A DNA stretch of 64,000 nt from Xanthocytophaga flava (lineage in GTDB: Bacteria; Bacteroidota; Bacteroidia; Cytophagales; 172606-1): the NCBI RefSeq assembly GCF_030068545.1, contig NZ_JASJOR010000023.1, positions 62,001-126,000 of the forward strand, in the 5' to 3' direction. The notes beneath the pieces are model-generated. The model was not told the DNA's origin and did not search any database. It was given only the letters and a program-made list of their open reading frames with translations. Within the stretch, counting starts at the first letter, position 1, and each line of letters begins with the position of its first letter. Below, in pieces: positions 33,851 to 42,701 of this stretch. The position numbers were made by a program, and so were the translations under genes.

Positions 33851-36547
33851 TTGACCAGAAAATATCTTCTTGCTATAGCAGGCATTGTCATTGTGGGAAT
33901 TGTTGGATTTGGAGCTTACCAATGGTGGCTTAGTCGTCAACTTTCTCCTGCATGGGTTGCAGTGCCTATACATTCGCTACTCGTTGTTGAAGCAGATAAT
34001 CCTTTGAATGTGGTTTCAGACTGGAAGAAAAATGATATAGGGCAGCAAATACAATCGCTTCCCTATTTTCAAACACTTCTTTCCCGTTTGAATATACTGC
34101 AGAAATATCCGGAAAGTAAAGACATTCTTCTAAAGAAGAAGATTCTTATGTCGTTACATGTAACAACCCGTAACGATTTTGATTACGTTTTTTATATTCC
34201 CTTAAGTGAACGGGAAAAAGAAAGTACACAAAAACTAATCCAGCAATTTCGTTCTAACACTGGCTTTCGGACAGATACAAGGACTTTTGGTGACTATCAG
34301 ATCACAGACATTACCGATCAATCTTCCCGGCAATCATTTTCTTTTATTTTTACAGATGACTTATTGATTGGTAGTTACACTTCTTTTCTGGTAGAAGATG
34401 TGATACGTAAACTCAATGAAGGAACTGTTAATAGGGATACACAATGGAATAACTGGAACAAGGTTGCGTCAGTATCTAAAGGTCCATTACAGGTATATGT
34501 AAATCTATCTGTCACACCAAGGTTAGTACAGCTATTTACCAACTATTCATCAGATGCAGGTTTCCTCTCTACATTGGGTCTGTTTGCAAACCTGGAGTTG
34601 ACTCAGGATAAAAATAGTATTCACTTAAAAGGAAATACTCATCTCAATCCGAAAAGTAATCAAATCAATTATTTAACAATGTTTCAGGAGCAGGAAGCTC
34701 AACCTGTGTCCTGTTTGTCCATGATTCCCAATCAAACAGCGATACTGTATCACTGGACTTTTAGCAAGCCTCAGCTTTATTTTAAGAAACACTACCAATA
34801 CGATTCCTTGTATCATTCTATCTCTCGTCCCAGGTATTTTTCGTGGATAGCAAATGAAATGGCATTAGCCATTGTGGAGACAACAGGGAGTCAACCAGAT
34901 CGTCTCCTTTGTGTACGAACTAATGATGTATCCAATGCCGCTAAACAACTTAGAGAGGTTGCGATACAATATGATGAGGGGAATGAAAAATCTTCTTATC
35001 AGGAAAAATACAAAGGTGCGGCTATTCATCAAATATATAAACCGGAATTTCCTTCAAGTGTATTTGGCAATGAAGTTAATGGCTTCCCTCAATGCTTTTA
35101 TACCATTATTAACCAGTATGTTGTATTTGGCAACTCTGTACAAAGCCTTAAAAACTTACTAGATATACGAGAAACCGGAGACGTGTGGAGTCAGTCTGCA
35201 ATCAAACGCAATTTATTTAAAAGTGAACATTCAGCATATTTCACTATTCAGATAGATGTAAGCCATGCATGGTCATTATTTTACCAAAAGGCAGCTCCTC
35301 ACTGGCAGCAGATTATGCAACAATACAGCAGTTCACTAAAAGATTTCGAACATCTGACAATGGGGTTTTATAGTGAACACAGTAATACCTTTGAAACAGA
35401 AATAACAGCACATTATCGCAGTAAGCCTATTGCGTCATCTGTCGCCAATACATTCTTTGTTTCCTGGAAAACGACAGCTGACACCCTACTTAGAATGTCA
35501 CCAATATTGGTGCGCAGTCACATAAACCACAGTAGGGAAGTAATAGTACAAGATGCAGCAAACCGAATGTATCTTGTTAATCAATCGGGTCAAATCTTGT
35601 GGCGTAAATGGATGGATAGTCCGATACAATCGGAAATCTATCAGATTGATTATCTTAAAAATAATAAACTGCAATATCTGTTTACTACAAATCACCAATT
35701 GCATATATTGGATCGTAATGGATCGCCAGTAGCTCCATTCCCAATAAAAATACCTGCCACCACCAATCTCCATACGTTATCTATGGTAGACTATGATGGA
35801 AATAAAGAGTATAGGTTTCTGGTATCTGACATGTTAGGGAACCTGTACATGTATAATAAAGCAGGAGCTATTTTAGAAGGGTGGAACCCGCTTCATACAG
35901 GATATCGATTAGAGTGTACACCTCAGCATGTACGCATTCAGGACAAAGACTATTTTGTGATTTTGCAAGCCAATGGAAAACTCACGTTGCTTAATCGCCG
36001 TGGACAAGTCTATCCGGGCTTCCCTGTAGACCTTAAAGCGCGTACAGAAAGTCGTTTTTTAGTGGAAACAGGATTATCCCCCGAGCAAACCCATATTGTT
36101 ATTGTTACCAAAGAAGGAGAGATTATTTATACAGACTTTACCGGTAAAATCACAACACGTAAGCAATTATATCATACATCAGGCAACAATGTATTTCGTA
36201 TGTGTCTAGAACCCAAGCATAAGGACTGGGTTATTGCCAGACTTGAAAATCGCACTATTGCTATTCTGGATAAAGAAGGACAGTCACTTTTTGAAACAGC
36301 AGCGAATCTCTCAGATAACAATGAAGTTCAGTATTATAACTTTGGAGCAGGTTTACGCATTGTAGCTATAACTAACCCTGTTGCTAAAAGTACCACACTT
36401 TATACTATTACAGGAAGTGTTATCGGAAAAACACCTATTCATAGCAGTAGCCCTATTGCAGCTGTGTATGTAGATGCATATGATAAGTTATTAGTCTATC
36501 ATACTATTGATAGGCAGATCGAGGTATTATCGGCAAAAATCAAATAA
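33851..36547 (+). CDS. Large membrane-anchored protein with C-terminal propeller-like repeats
   Basis: The 898-residue product has an N-terminal membrane anchor (YLLAIAGIVIVGIVGFGAYQWW) with the rest outside the cytoplasm. Residues of about 30-540 resemble DUF3352-type proteins. From about 560 onward several repeats (MYLVNQSGQILWRKW, LHILDRNGSPVAPFPIKIP, LYMYNKAGAILEGWN, LTLLNRRGQVYPGFPVDL) form a likely beta-propeller. The start appears to be TTG at 33851, as no ATG lies upstream in frame. Function unknown. It follows thyA by 51 bases and may be cotranscribed with it. Confidence 0.7.
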   Translation: MTRKYLLAIAGIVIVGIVGFGAYQWWLSRQLSPAWVAVPIHSLLVVEADNPLNVVSDWKKNDIGQQIQSLPYFQTLLSRLNILQKYPESKDILLKKKILMSLHVTTRNDFDYVFYIPLSEREKESTQKLIQQFRSNTGFRTDTRTFGDYQITDITDQSSRQSFSFIFTDDLLIGSYTSFLVEDVIRKLNEGTVNRDTQWNNWNKVASVSKGPLQVYVNLSVTPRLVQLFTNYSSDAGFLSTLGLFANLELTQDKNSIHLKGNTHLNPKSNQINYLTMFQEQEAQPVSCLSMIPNQTAILYHWTFSKPQLYFKKHYQYDSLYHSISRPRYFSWIANEMALAIVETTGSQPDRLLCVRTNDVSNAAKQLREVAIQYDEGNEKSSYQEKYKGAAIHQIYKPEFPSSVFGNEVNGFPQCFYTIINQYVVFGNSVQSLKNLLDIRETGDVWSQSAIKRNLFKSEHSAYFTIQIDVSHAWSLFYQKAAPHWQQIMQQYSSSLKDFEHLTMGFYSEHSNTFETEITAHYRSKPIASSVANTFFVSWKTTADTLLRMSPILVRSHINHSREVIVQDAANRMYLVNQSGQILWRKWMDSPIQSEIYQIDYLKNNKLQYLFTTNHQLHILDRNGSPVAPFPIKIPATTNLHTLSMVDYDGNKEYRFLVSDMLGNLYMYNKAGAILEGWNPLHTGYRLECTPQHVRIQDKDYFVILQANGKLTLLNRRGQVYPGFPVDLKARTESRFLVETGLSPEQTHIVIVTKEGEIIYTDFTGKITTRKQLYHTSGNNVFRMCLEPKHKDWVIARLENRTIAILDKEGQSLFETAANLSDNNEVQYYNFGAGLRIVAITNPVAKSTTLYTITGSVIGKTPIHSSSPIAAVYVDAYDKLLVYHTIDRQIEVLSAKIK

Positions 36548-36588
36548 TGTCGAAAAGTACTTCTTTAACAGAAGTAGCTATTAGAAAC

Positions 36589-36619
36589 AAAAAAGCTTCC
36601 TGTACAAGGAAGCTTTTTT
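36589..36619. terminator. Bidirectional terminator hairpin
   Basis: AAAAAAGCTTCCT (36589-36601) pairs perfectly with AGGAAGCTTTTTT (36607-36619) around GTACA, giving T runs on both strands between convergent genes. A smaller hairpin, TACTTCT/AGAAGTA (36558-36576), lies just before. Confidence 0.85.
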
Positions 36620-36636
36620 GTTTGAGCGAATATATA

Positions 36637-37203
36637 TTATTCAGCACCTTTTCCACGAAGACCTCTTGGGATCTCGATGGAAGCAACCGGGTTAGAAGGA
36701 GAATTCAGAATAACAAAGTTTTCTGCTTTTACGTCGCCAACTTTGATAGACTTACCTAGATCCAGTCCTGATACATCTACAGTTACATAGTCAGGCATAT
36801 CTTTAGGTAGTGCGCTAACAGTAAGTTTACGTAGTTTTGAAATCAGTTTCCCCCCTTTCGTCACACCTACCGCTGTTCCTTGTAAATGAACTGGAATATT
36901 CATTTTTACAGGTTTATTTTCATCCAACTCCAGAAAATCAACGTGTAAGATCATTTCATTTACTGGGTGAAACTGTGCATCCTGTACAATCGCTTTGTAA
37001 TGTGTTCCTTCAATGTTCAGATCTACCTGATGAACTTCTGGAGTATACAACAGGTCACGGAAAAGAATCATTGGAACGGAAAAGTGAACTTGCTGCTTTC
37101 CACCATATAGTACACAAGGTACCTGGCTCAATGTGCGCAGCTCTTTCGCTGTTTTCTTTCCGAGATTTGCTCTGTTATACCCTATAACCTCGATTGTTTT
37201 CAT
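36637..37203 (-). CDS. rplY: 50S ribosomal protein L25 (CTC form)
   Basis: The 188-residue product is the two-domain L25/CTC type: an N-terminal 5S rRNA-binding domain (MKTIEVIGYNRANLGKKTAKELR, PCVLYGGKQQVHFSV) and a C-terminal TL5-type beta domain (IPVHLQGTAVGVTKGGKL, LPKDMPDYVTVDVSGL). It binds 5S rRNA in the large subunit. It follows prs by 37 bases on the same strand, a common pairing in bacteria, and the two share the promoter at 38229-38260. Confidence 0.95.
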   Translation of the reverse strand: MKTIEVIGYNRANLGKKTAKELRTLSQVPCVLYGGKQQVHFSVPMILFRDLLYTPEVHQVDLNIEGTHYKAIVQDAQFHPVNEMILHVDFLELDENKPVKMNIPVHLQGTAVGVTKGGKLISKLRKLTVSALPKDMPDYVTVDVSGLDLGKSIKVGDVKAENFVILNSPSNPVASIEIPRGLRGKGAE

Positions 37204-37240
37204 AAAATAAATTGATTAAGTGAAATAAATAAAATATAAA

Positions 37241-38182
37241 CTATACTTGTAAAAATAAAGTACTAATTGACTCATGATCATGTACATTACGAATAGCTTT
37301 TGCAAAAAGCTCAGCTACAGTAAGGACTTTGATCTTTGGAGATTCCTGCTTCAGTGGAATAGTATCTGTTACAACCAATTCTTCCAGTACAGAATTATTG
37401 ATCGTTTCATAGGCGCTTCCAGACAAAATAGGGTGTGTGGTAATAGCACGCACAGACTTTGCACCTTTTTCCATGATAATCTTAGCTGCTTTGGTAATAG
37501 TACCTGCTGTATCTACCAGATCATCAATCAAAACAACGTTTGCCCCTTCTACATCCCCAATAATCTGCATCGAAGCAATTTCATTGGCCCGCTTCCGGTG
37601 TTTATCACAAACCACAATATCGGCACCAAAATACTTGGCAAATGCTCTTGCCCGGCTCACTCCACCTACATCTGGTGAAGCAATAATCAAGTTATCAAGC
37701 TTTAGACTTCTGAAATAAGGAACAAAAACAGCAGATCCATCCAGGTGATCGACAGGAACATCAAAGAATCCCTGAATCTGACCCGCATGGAGATCACATG
37801 CCATAAGCCGGCTTGCTCCAGCTGCCGAGAGAAGGTTTGCGACCAGTTTGGCAGCAATGGCAACTCTGGGCTTATCTTTCCTATCCTGACGTGCATACCC
37901 AAAATACGGAACTACTACGGTTACATATTTTGCTGAAGCACGTTTAGCCGCATCAATCATCAGAAGTAACTCCATCAGATTGTCTGCAGGTGGAAATGTT
38001 GACTGAATCAGAAACACATCACATCCTCTTACTGATTCTTCGAAATAAGGCGACATTTCGCCATCGCTGAATTGCTGTAAAGTAACGGTTCCCAAAGGCT
38101 TCCCGTAATAATACGCAATCTTCTCTGCCAGATATCGCGATGCGGTACCCGAAAATAACTTGACTGAATAAGACGATGCCAT
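37241..38182 (-). CDS. prs: Ribose-phosphate pyrophosphokinase
   Basis: The 313-residue product makes PRPP from ribose-5-phosphate and ATP, for nucleotides, histidine, tryptophan and NAD. Motifs: KLFSGTASRYLAEKIA, FSDGEMSPYFEESVRG, DLHAGQIQGFFDVPVDHLDG, SPDVGGVSRARAFA and VVLIDDLVDTAGTITKAA (PRPP loop). Length and order are standard. Of interest, nadC, which consumes PRPP, is divergent 270 bases away. Confidence 0.97.
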   Translation of the reverse strand: MASSYSVKLFSGTASRYLAEKIAYYYGKPLGTVTLQQFSDGEMSPYFEESVRGCDVFLIQSTFPPADNLMELLLMIDAAKRASAKYVTVVVPYFGYARQDRKDKPRVAIAAKLVANLLSAAGASRLMACDLHAGQIQGFFDVPVDHLDGSAVFVPYFRSLKLDNLIIASPDVGGVSRARAFAKYFGADIVVCDKHRKRANEIASMQIIGDVEGANVVLIDDLVDTAGTITKAAKIIMEKGAKSVRAITTHPILSGSAYETINNSVLEELVVTDTIPLKQESPKIKVLTVAELFAKAIRNVHDHESISTLFLQV

Positions 38183-38228
38183 AATAAAAGGAAGGCGTAG
38201 GTAGCAGAAGCTTTGAAAATTGAGGGGG

Positions 38229-38260
38229 CAAAATTATAGGTTTCGTTACAAGGAAACAAA
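38229..38260 (-). promoter_or_regulatory. Promoter of prs-rplY
   Basis: On the minus strand TTTG (38260-38257), 20 bases, then TAATTTTG (38236-38229): an exact match to the Bacteroidota consensus. Predicted start is near 38222, leaving a 40-base leader. Confidence 0.7.
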
Positions 38261-38452
38261 TGAAATGCTTAAAATTTCATACAAGCTATCCCGTTTTCTT
38301 CCTAAAAGGTAGTATTTTCAATCATAAAAGAAATATGGTATGTTGTAACAACATTTTATCCGTTGAAAAATGTAGTTTTCGGCATCATTCAGACCATTCC
38401 TAAAAAATGCATTTATCCTGCTCTGGATAGACGCAACAACCAGTATTTATCT

Positions 38453-39322
38453 ATGGCTCTAAACTTTCGCCCTACTTATCTCAATACTCAATCTATTGAT
38501 ACATTCATTCAGACTGCTCTTCACGAAGATATCGGAGATGGAGACCACTCTACACTAGCAGCAGTTCCGGCTGATGCTCAGCGTCAGGCCAGACTCATTA
38601 TTAAAGATACAGGTATGATGGCAGGAATGGAACTGGCGTCTTACATTTTTCATGCAGTTGATCCTACACTCCAGGTAACAACCCTGATTGAAGATGGCTC
38701 TATGATAAAATATGGAGACATTGGACTTACTGTTACAGGCAAGGCTCAGTCTATTCTGCAGGCAGAGAGACTTGTCTTAAACTGTATGCAACGTATGAGT
38801 GGCATTGCTACCTATACACATCAATTAGTACAATTGATTTCGCATACCAAAGCCAAACTCCTGGATACCCGAAAAACAACGCCGAACTTCCGGCTTATGG
38901 AAAAATGGGCTGTAGCTATTGGAGGTGGCTTAAACCACAGGTTTGGCCTATTTGATATGATTATCTTGAAAGATAATCATATCGATTATGCGGGAGGAGT
39001 AACTCAAGCTATACAGGCAACCCATCAATACTTGAAAGAGAAAGGAAAAAAACTCAATATTGTTGTGGAAACCCGCAATCTAAAGGAAGTAGAAGAGGTA
39101 TTGCAAATCGGTGACATAACCCGAATCATGCTAGACAATATGCCTCCGGATCGCATGCGGGAAGCCATTACTTTAATTGATGGGCGCTTTCCAACAGAAG
39201 CCTCTGGCGGGATTACGGAAGAGACAATCGCAGCCGTGGCAGAAAGTGGAGTAGACTATATATCTGTAGGTGCGCTGACACACTCTGTTAAAAGTCTGGA
39301 TATCAGTTTGAAAGCCTTCTAA
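38453..39322 (+). CDS. nadC: Nicotinate-nucleotide pyrophosphorylase (carboxylating)
   Basis: The 289-residue product converts quinolinate and PRPP to nicotinate mononucleotide in de novo NAD synthesis. Motifs: HEDIGDGDHSTLAAV, LNCMQRMSGIATYTHQ, LLDTRKTTPNFRLMEKWAVAIGGGLNHRFGLFDMIILKDNHI, VVETRNLKEVEE and EASGGITEETIAAVAESGVDYISVGALTHS. The ATG at 38453 gives the standard length; the frame is open to a TTG at 38363 but those 30 residues are not family sequence. nadA and nadB are not next to it. Confidence 0.96.
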   Translation: MALNFRPTYLNTQSIDTFIQTALHEDIGDGDHSTLAAVPADAQRQARLIIKDTGMMAGMELASYIFHAVDPTLQVTTLIEDGSMIKYGDIGLTVTGKAQSILQAERLVLNCMQRMSGIATYTHQLVQLISHTKAKLLDTRKTTPNFRLMEKWAVAIGGGLNHRFGLFDMIILKDNHIDYAGGVTQAIQATHQYLKEKGKKLNIVVETRNLKEVEEVLQIGDITRIMLDNMPPDRMREAITLIDGRFPTEASGGITEETIAAVAESGVDYISVGALTHSVKSLDISLKAF

Positions 39323-39328
39323 ATAAAA

Positions 39329-39349
39329 AGCCGATGCATGGCATCGGCT
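39329..39349. terminator. Terminator hairpin
   Basis: AGCCGATGC/GCATCGGCT, a 9-bp stem with a 3-base loop, directly after nadC. On the minus strand it is followed by TTTTTATTT, so it terminates the small secreted-protein gene at 39381 and perhaps also nadC. Confidence 0.75.
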
Positions 39350-39380
39350 CCGATATATACCTCTATATGTAATTAGTCTT

Positions 39381-39590
39381 TTATTTACGTCCAGTTGTAT
39401 CTGTTTTCTGAACAGGGGCTTTACGTGTGTTAGTGCTATCTCTTCTTTCTTTCTTCTCCATCTTTTTATCTTTTTTATTGCCGGAAGGAGTTGTTTGAGA
39501 AGGCGTAGTTTGAGAAGGTGTTGTTTGGGCAAATCCGCTAAAAGTTACACCTACTGCAATAATTACAGCTAAAATCCAATTCTTTTTCAT
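39381..39590 (-). CDS. Small secreted basic protein with TTPSQ repeats
   Basis: The 69-residue product has a signal peptide (MKKNWILAVIIAVGVTFSGFA) then three tandem TTPSQ units and a highly charged tail (KKDKKMEKKERRDS, ending TTGRK). The ATG at 39590 is preferred over TTG 39599. It looks intrinsically disordered and periplasmic. A terminator follows. No family recognised; similar short charged exported proteins are frequent in Bacteroidota. Confidence 0.65.
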   Translation of the reverse strand: MKKNWILAVIIAVGVTFSGFAQTTPSQTTPSQTTPSGNKKDKKMEKKERRDSTNTRKAPVQKTDTTGRK

Positions 39591-39599
39591 GAGTTGCAA

Positions 39600-40034
39600 G
39601 GTTTTGTAGTCTAAAAATTAAACAATATAAAATAGCTGATTGCAAGTATTTGACTATCAGTATATTATATTCTACGATACTACTCCTGTAAGGTTTCTCT
39701 ACTTGGATATTTTTTCTATGGTATCCTATCTGTATACATGCTTAATTTGCTGATTATCAAGGCTTTGTCTGCTGAAAAAATATTTAAAATTCTTCTCTGT
39801 CAACGGTTTTATTTATATAATTACTTATCTACCTTTGTATTCCTGATTGGGGAAAAGTGTAGAAACTATTTTAATTCATACTATTTCATAGTGAAGACAT
39901 ATAAAGTATACATTTTTTTATCATTCTTGTCATTATACAATTTTAGATAAAAAGGCAAAATCACCATATACGCATCTAATAATCAACCAATTAAAAAATA
40001 CACTATATTGCATATTTATTAATTTTTACCATAT
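39600..40034. other. AT-rich intergenic region with a possible promoter
   Basis: 435 bases with no convincing gene; a 70-codon frame at 39738 is rich in Leu, Phe and Tyr and appears random. TACCTTTG at 39830-39837 matches TAnnTTTG, and may drive the gene at 40035 with a leader of about 190 bases. Confidence 0.4.
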
Positions 40035-40589
40035 ATGGCACGTAATCCGAATCAGTTTTTCCGTAATCCAATGATGCAACAGCAGGCTGTACCTGTACCT
40101 GGCGCGAAGACGAAAAAGTATCAGATGGATAAAAAAGTATATGTACGGCTTGGAATGACACATCTCCTTAAAACTCAGTGGTACTGGGTGTTTGTGCCTG
40201 TTGGAATTATTGTTTTAAACATTATTCTCAATGTAACAAAGGTGTATACCAACTGGTGGATCTATCTTATTGCGTTTCTGGTAGCATTGGGTTATGTTTT
40301 GTTCTGGGCCATTCAATTTACTGGCATCTCTCAGCTTGAACAATACAAAGTGATGTTTGATAAATTTTCTTATGACATCAATACCAAGCAGATCAATGCC
40401 ATGATTAATGCCAAAGAAGGAATGCAGATTGGCTGGGATATGGTAAAAGATGTTTACAAAGAGAAAGATGCCTATACACTGGTATTATCCCGTGGACAAT
40501 TTATCCATCTTCCTTTTAATATCTTTAACTCAGATAACGATCTCAAATTTTTTGAACGCATACTCCGACAAAAAAATCTGATCAAATAA
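40035..40589 (+). CDS. YcxB-like membrane protein
   Basis: The 184-residue product has a proline- and glutamine-rich N-terminus, two transmembrane segments (WYWVFVPVGIIVLNIIL and WWIYLIAFLVALGYVLFWAIQF), then a C-terminal PH-like domain (FSYDINTKQINAMI..., DMVKDVYKEKDAYTLVLSRGQFIHLPFNIF). The order and the LPxxxF motif fit YcxB-like proteins of unknown function. A strong terminator follows. Confidence 0.65.
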   Translation: MARNPNQFFRNPMMQQQAVPVPGAKTKKYQMDKKVYVRLGMTHLLKTQWYWVFVPVGIIVLNIILNVTKVYTNWWIYLIAFLVALGYVLFWAIQFTGISQLEQYKVMFDKFSYDINTKQINAMINAKEGMQIGWDMVKDVYKEKDAYTLVLSRGQFIHLPFNIFNSDNDLKFFERILRQKNLIK

Positions 40590-40590
40590 A

Positions 40591-40633
40591 AAACAAAGCC
40601 CCGCAATACCAGATCTGTTGCGGGGCTTTGTTT
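40591..40633 (+). terminator. Strong intrinsic terminator
   Basis: AAACAAAGCCCCGCAA pairs with TTGCGGGGCTTTGTTT around an 11-base loop and continues into T residues, starting just after the stop of the gene at 40035. Confidence 0.9.
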
Positions 40634-40702
40634 TTGGGAAACTTTTTTCGATTAACCTTTTATAAAATCTGGTTTAAAGGCATTAAAAGTTAATTTGCTT
40701 TG

Positions 40703-40710
40703 TACATTTG
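40703..40710 (+). promoter_or_regulatory. -7 promoter element of the gene at 40745
   Basis: TACATTTG matches TAnnTTTG, 34 bases before the ATG. No TTG lies at the 20-base distance. Confidence 0.5.
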
Positions 40711-40744
40711 CGCTATCAGACCTAGTTAATCACTAAGTAAATTT

Positions 40745-41161
40745 ATGAGAAATGTTCATGATGAAGGATGGGATGACAGTGAACTTTATCCTCCATTTAG
40801 TTTGACATTTATCAAGGCAGAAATTATGGCCAATAATGAACCTTGCTATGGAGTAGATACCAGTTATGATTTAGATGGAGAGTATGAAGATCAAATTAAA
40901 ATTCTGGAGAATGCAGGTCTGGATGTGTCAGGATATACATGGGAGGTATTGATTGCTAACTATATAGAAAGGAAAGATCCAGCTTTTCTGGAAGATGTAA
41001 ACTTTGATTCAGAAGGCTCTACTTTTGCGTGTAGTGTCAACTCGGAGGAAAAGCAAACACAGGTAGTCCGCTTAATCTATGACTTACTGAATGATACTCT
41101 AACATTACAGGAACTGGCAACGGCTATTTCTGAAAGCCCGGACTTTAACTGGCTTAAATAG
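40745..41161 (+). CDS. Imm51-like protein (putative immunity protein)
   Basis: The 138-residue product is acidic and soluble. NAGLDVSGYTWEVLIANYIE, FDSEGSTFACSVNSEE and the closing leucine-rich helix with SPDFNW resemble the Imm51 family, whose members often neutralise toxins delivered by contact-dependent or type VI-like systems. I base this on pattern memory, not alignment. No toxin gene is next to it: it sits alone between a terminator and fumC. It may be an orphan immunity gene or a housekeeping relative. Confidence 0.5.
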   Translation: MRNVHDEGWDDSELYPPFSLTFIKAEIMANNEPCYGVDTSYDLDGEYEDQIKILENAGLDVSGYTWEVLIANYIERKDPAFLEDVNFDSEGSTFACSVNSEEKQTQVVRLIYDLLNDTLTLQELATAISESPDFNWLK

Positions 41162-41228
41162 TTTGGGGACTATTATTTTACAAAGAGATTATTTTTTGAT
41201 CGTTTTACTCAATTTATTCTTTTGATTC

Positions 41229-42626
41229 ATGGATTATAGAATTGAAAAAGATACGATGGGAGAAGTAAAAGTACCTTCCCACGTATATTGGGGTGCACAA
41301 ACCCAACGTTCCATTGAAAATTTCAAAATAGCTCAGGATATTAATAAGATGCCTCGTGAGATTATCCAGGCATTTGCGTATCTGAAAAAGGCAGCGGCAT
41401 TGACAAACCTGGATGCAGGTGTACTACCAAAAGAAAAATGTGATCTGATCGGTAAAGCATGTGATGAAGTGCTGGCAGGTAAATTAGATGACCAGTTTCC
41501 ATTGGTTGTATGGCAGACTGGTTCTGGTACACAATCTAACATGAACGTAAATGAGGTTGTTGCGTATCGGGCTCACGTTATCAATGGAGGAAACCTTACA
41601 GATGAGAAGAAAGCACTGCATCCCAATGATGATGTCAATAAATCCCAGTCCTCTAATGATACATTTCCAACTGCAATGCACATTGCAGCCTACAAAATGT
41701 TGATTGAAGTAACTATCCCCGGTATAGAGAAACTTCGCAATACGCTAGCTGCCAAAGCGCAAAAATTCATGAAAGTAGTAAAGATCGGACGTACTCACTT
41801 CATGGATGCAACACCTCTGACATTGGGACAGGAATTTTCAGGTTATGTATCTCAGCTGGACCATGGGTTGAAAGCTATTAAAAATACATTGGCACACTTA
41901 TCAGAACTGGCATTGGGTGGTACTGCTGTTGGTACAGGGATCAATACTCCTCCAAATTATTCAGAGAATGTAGCCAAACATATTGCAAGCCTTACAGGTC
42001 TTCCATTTATTACTGCTGAAAATAAATTTGAAGCACTGGCAGCTCATGATGCAATTGTAGAGGCTCATGGCGCATTGAAAACAGTGGCTGTAAGTCTGAT
42101 GAAGATCGGTAATGACATCCGTATGTTGTCATCAGGTCCACGTGCAGGGATAGGTGAGATCTTTATTCCTGATAATGAACCGGGTTCTTCTATCATGCCA
42201 GGTAAAGTAAATCCAACACAGTGTGAAGCGATGACAATGGTTGCTGCTCAGGTATTAGGTAATGATGTTGCGATCAATATTGGCGGATCTAATGGTCACT
42301 TTGAACTGAACGTGTTCAAACCTGTTATGATCTATAACTTCCTGCATTCAGCCCGTTTGATTGGAGATGTATGTGTATCCTTTAACGATAAGTGTGCAGA
42401 AGGAATTGAGCCACTGGAAGCCAACATTCGCAAGCACGTAGAAAGCTCACTAATGCTTGTAACTGCCCTCAATACAAAAATTGGTTACTACAAAGCTGCT
42501 GAGATTGCCCAAACTGCTCACAAAGAAGGCAAAACGCTGAAAGAGACGGCATTAAAACTTGGCTATCTGACTGAAGCAGAATTTGATGAATGGGTAAAAC
42601 CTGAAGATATGGTAGGTAAGATCTAA
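41229..42626 (+). CDS. fumC: Class II fumarate hydratase
   Basis: The 465-residue product reversibly hydrates fumarate to malate in the TCA cycle as a tetramer. Visible blocks: WGAQTQRSIENFKI, GSGTQSNMNVNEVVAYRA, VNKSQSSNDTFPTAMHIAA, GRTHFMDATPLTLGQEFSG, GGTAVGTGIN and GSSIMPGKVNPTQCEAMTMV, the superfamily signature with the catalytic serine. Length and order are standard. A terminator follows at 42638. Confidence 0.97.
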   Translation: MDYRIEKDTMGEVKVPSHVYWGAQTQRSIENFKIAQDINKMPREIIQAFAYLKKAAALTNLDAGVLPKEKCDLIGKACDEVLAGKLDDQFPLVVWQTGSGTQSNMNVNEVVAYRAHVINGGNLTDEKKALHPNDDVNKSQSSNDTFPTAMHIAAYKMLIEVTIPGIEKLRNTLAAKAQKFMKVVKIGRTHFMDATPLTLGQEFSGYVSQLDHGLKAIKNTLAHLSELALGGTAVGTGINTPPNYSENVAKHIASLTGLPFITAENKFEALAAHDAIVEAHGALKTVAVSLMKIGNDIRMLSSGPRAGIGEIFIPDNEPGSSIMPGKVNPTQCEAMTMVAAQVLGNDVAINIGGSNGHFELNVFKPVMIYNFLHSARLIGDVCVSFNDKCAEGIEPLEANIRKHVESSLMLVTALNTKIGYYKAAEIAQTAHKEGKTLKETALKLGYLTEAEFDEWVKPEDMVGKI

Positions 42627-42637
42627 TTCGTTTACAT

Positions 42638-42674
42638 AAAAATACCCCGAGAGTTTATCTGTTGGGGTATTTTT
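42638..42674. terminator. Bidirectional terminator
   Basis: AAAAATACCCC (42638-42648) pairs with GGGGTATTTTT (42664-42674), T-rich on both strands, between convergent fumC and the Spy-like gene. Confidence 0.8.
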
Positions 42675-42701
42675 AATAATTCAACCGTTATTGTACTTGT
42701 A

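Noticed and set aside
39738..39950. 70-codon ORF in the AT-rich gap
   Set aside because: Composition expected from AT-rich random DNA, and it covers a promoter-like element.
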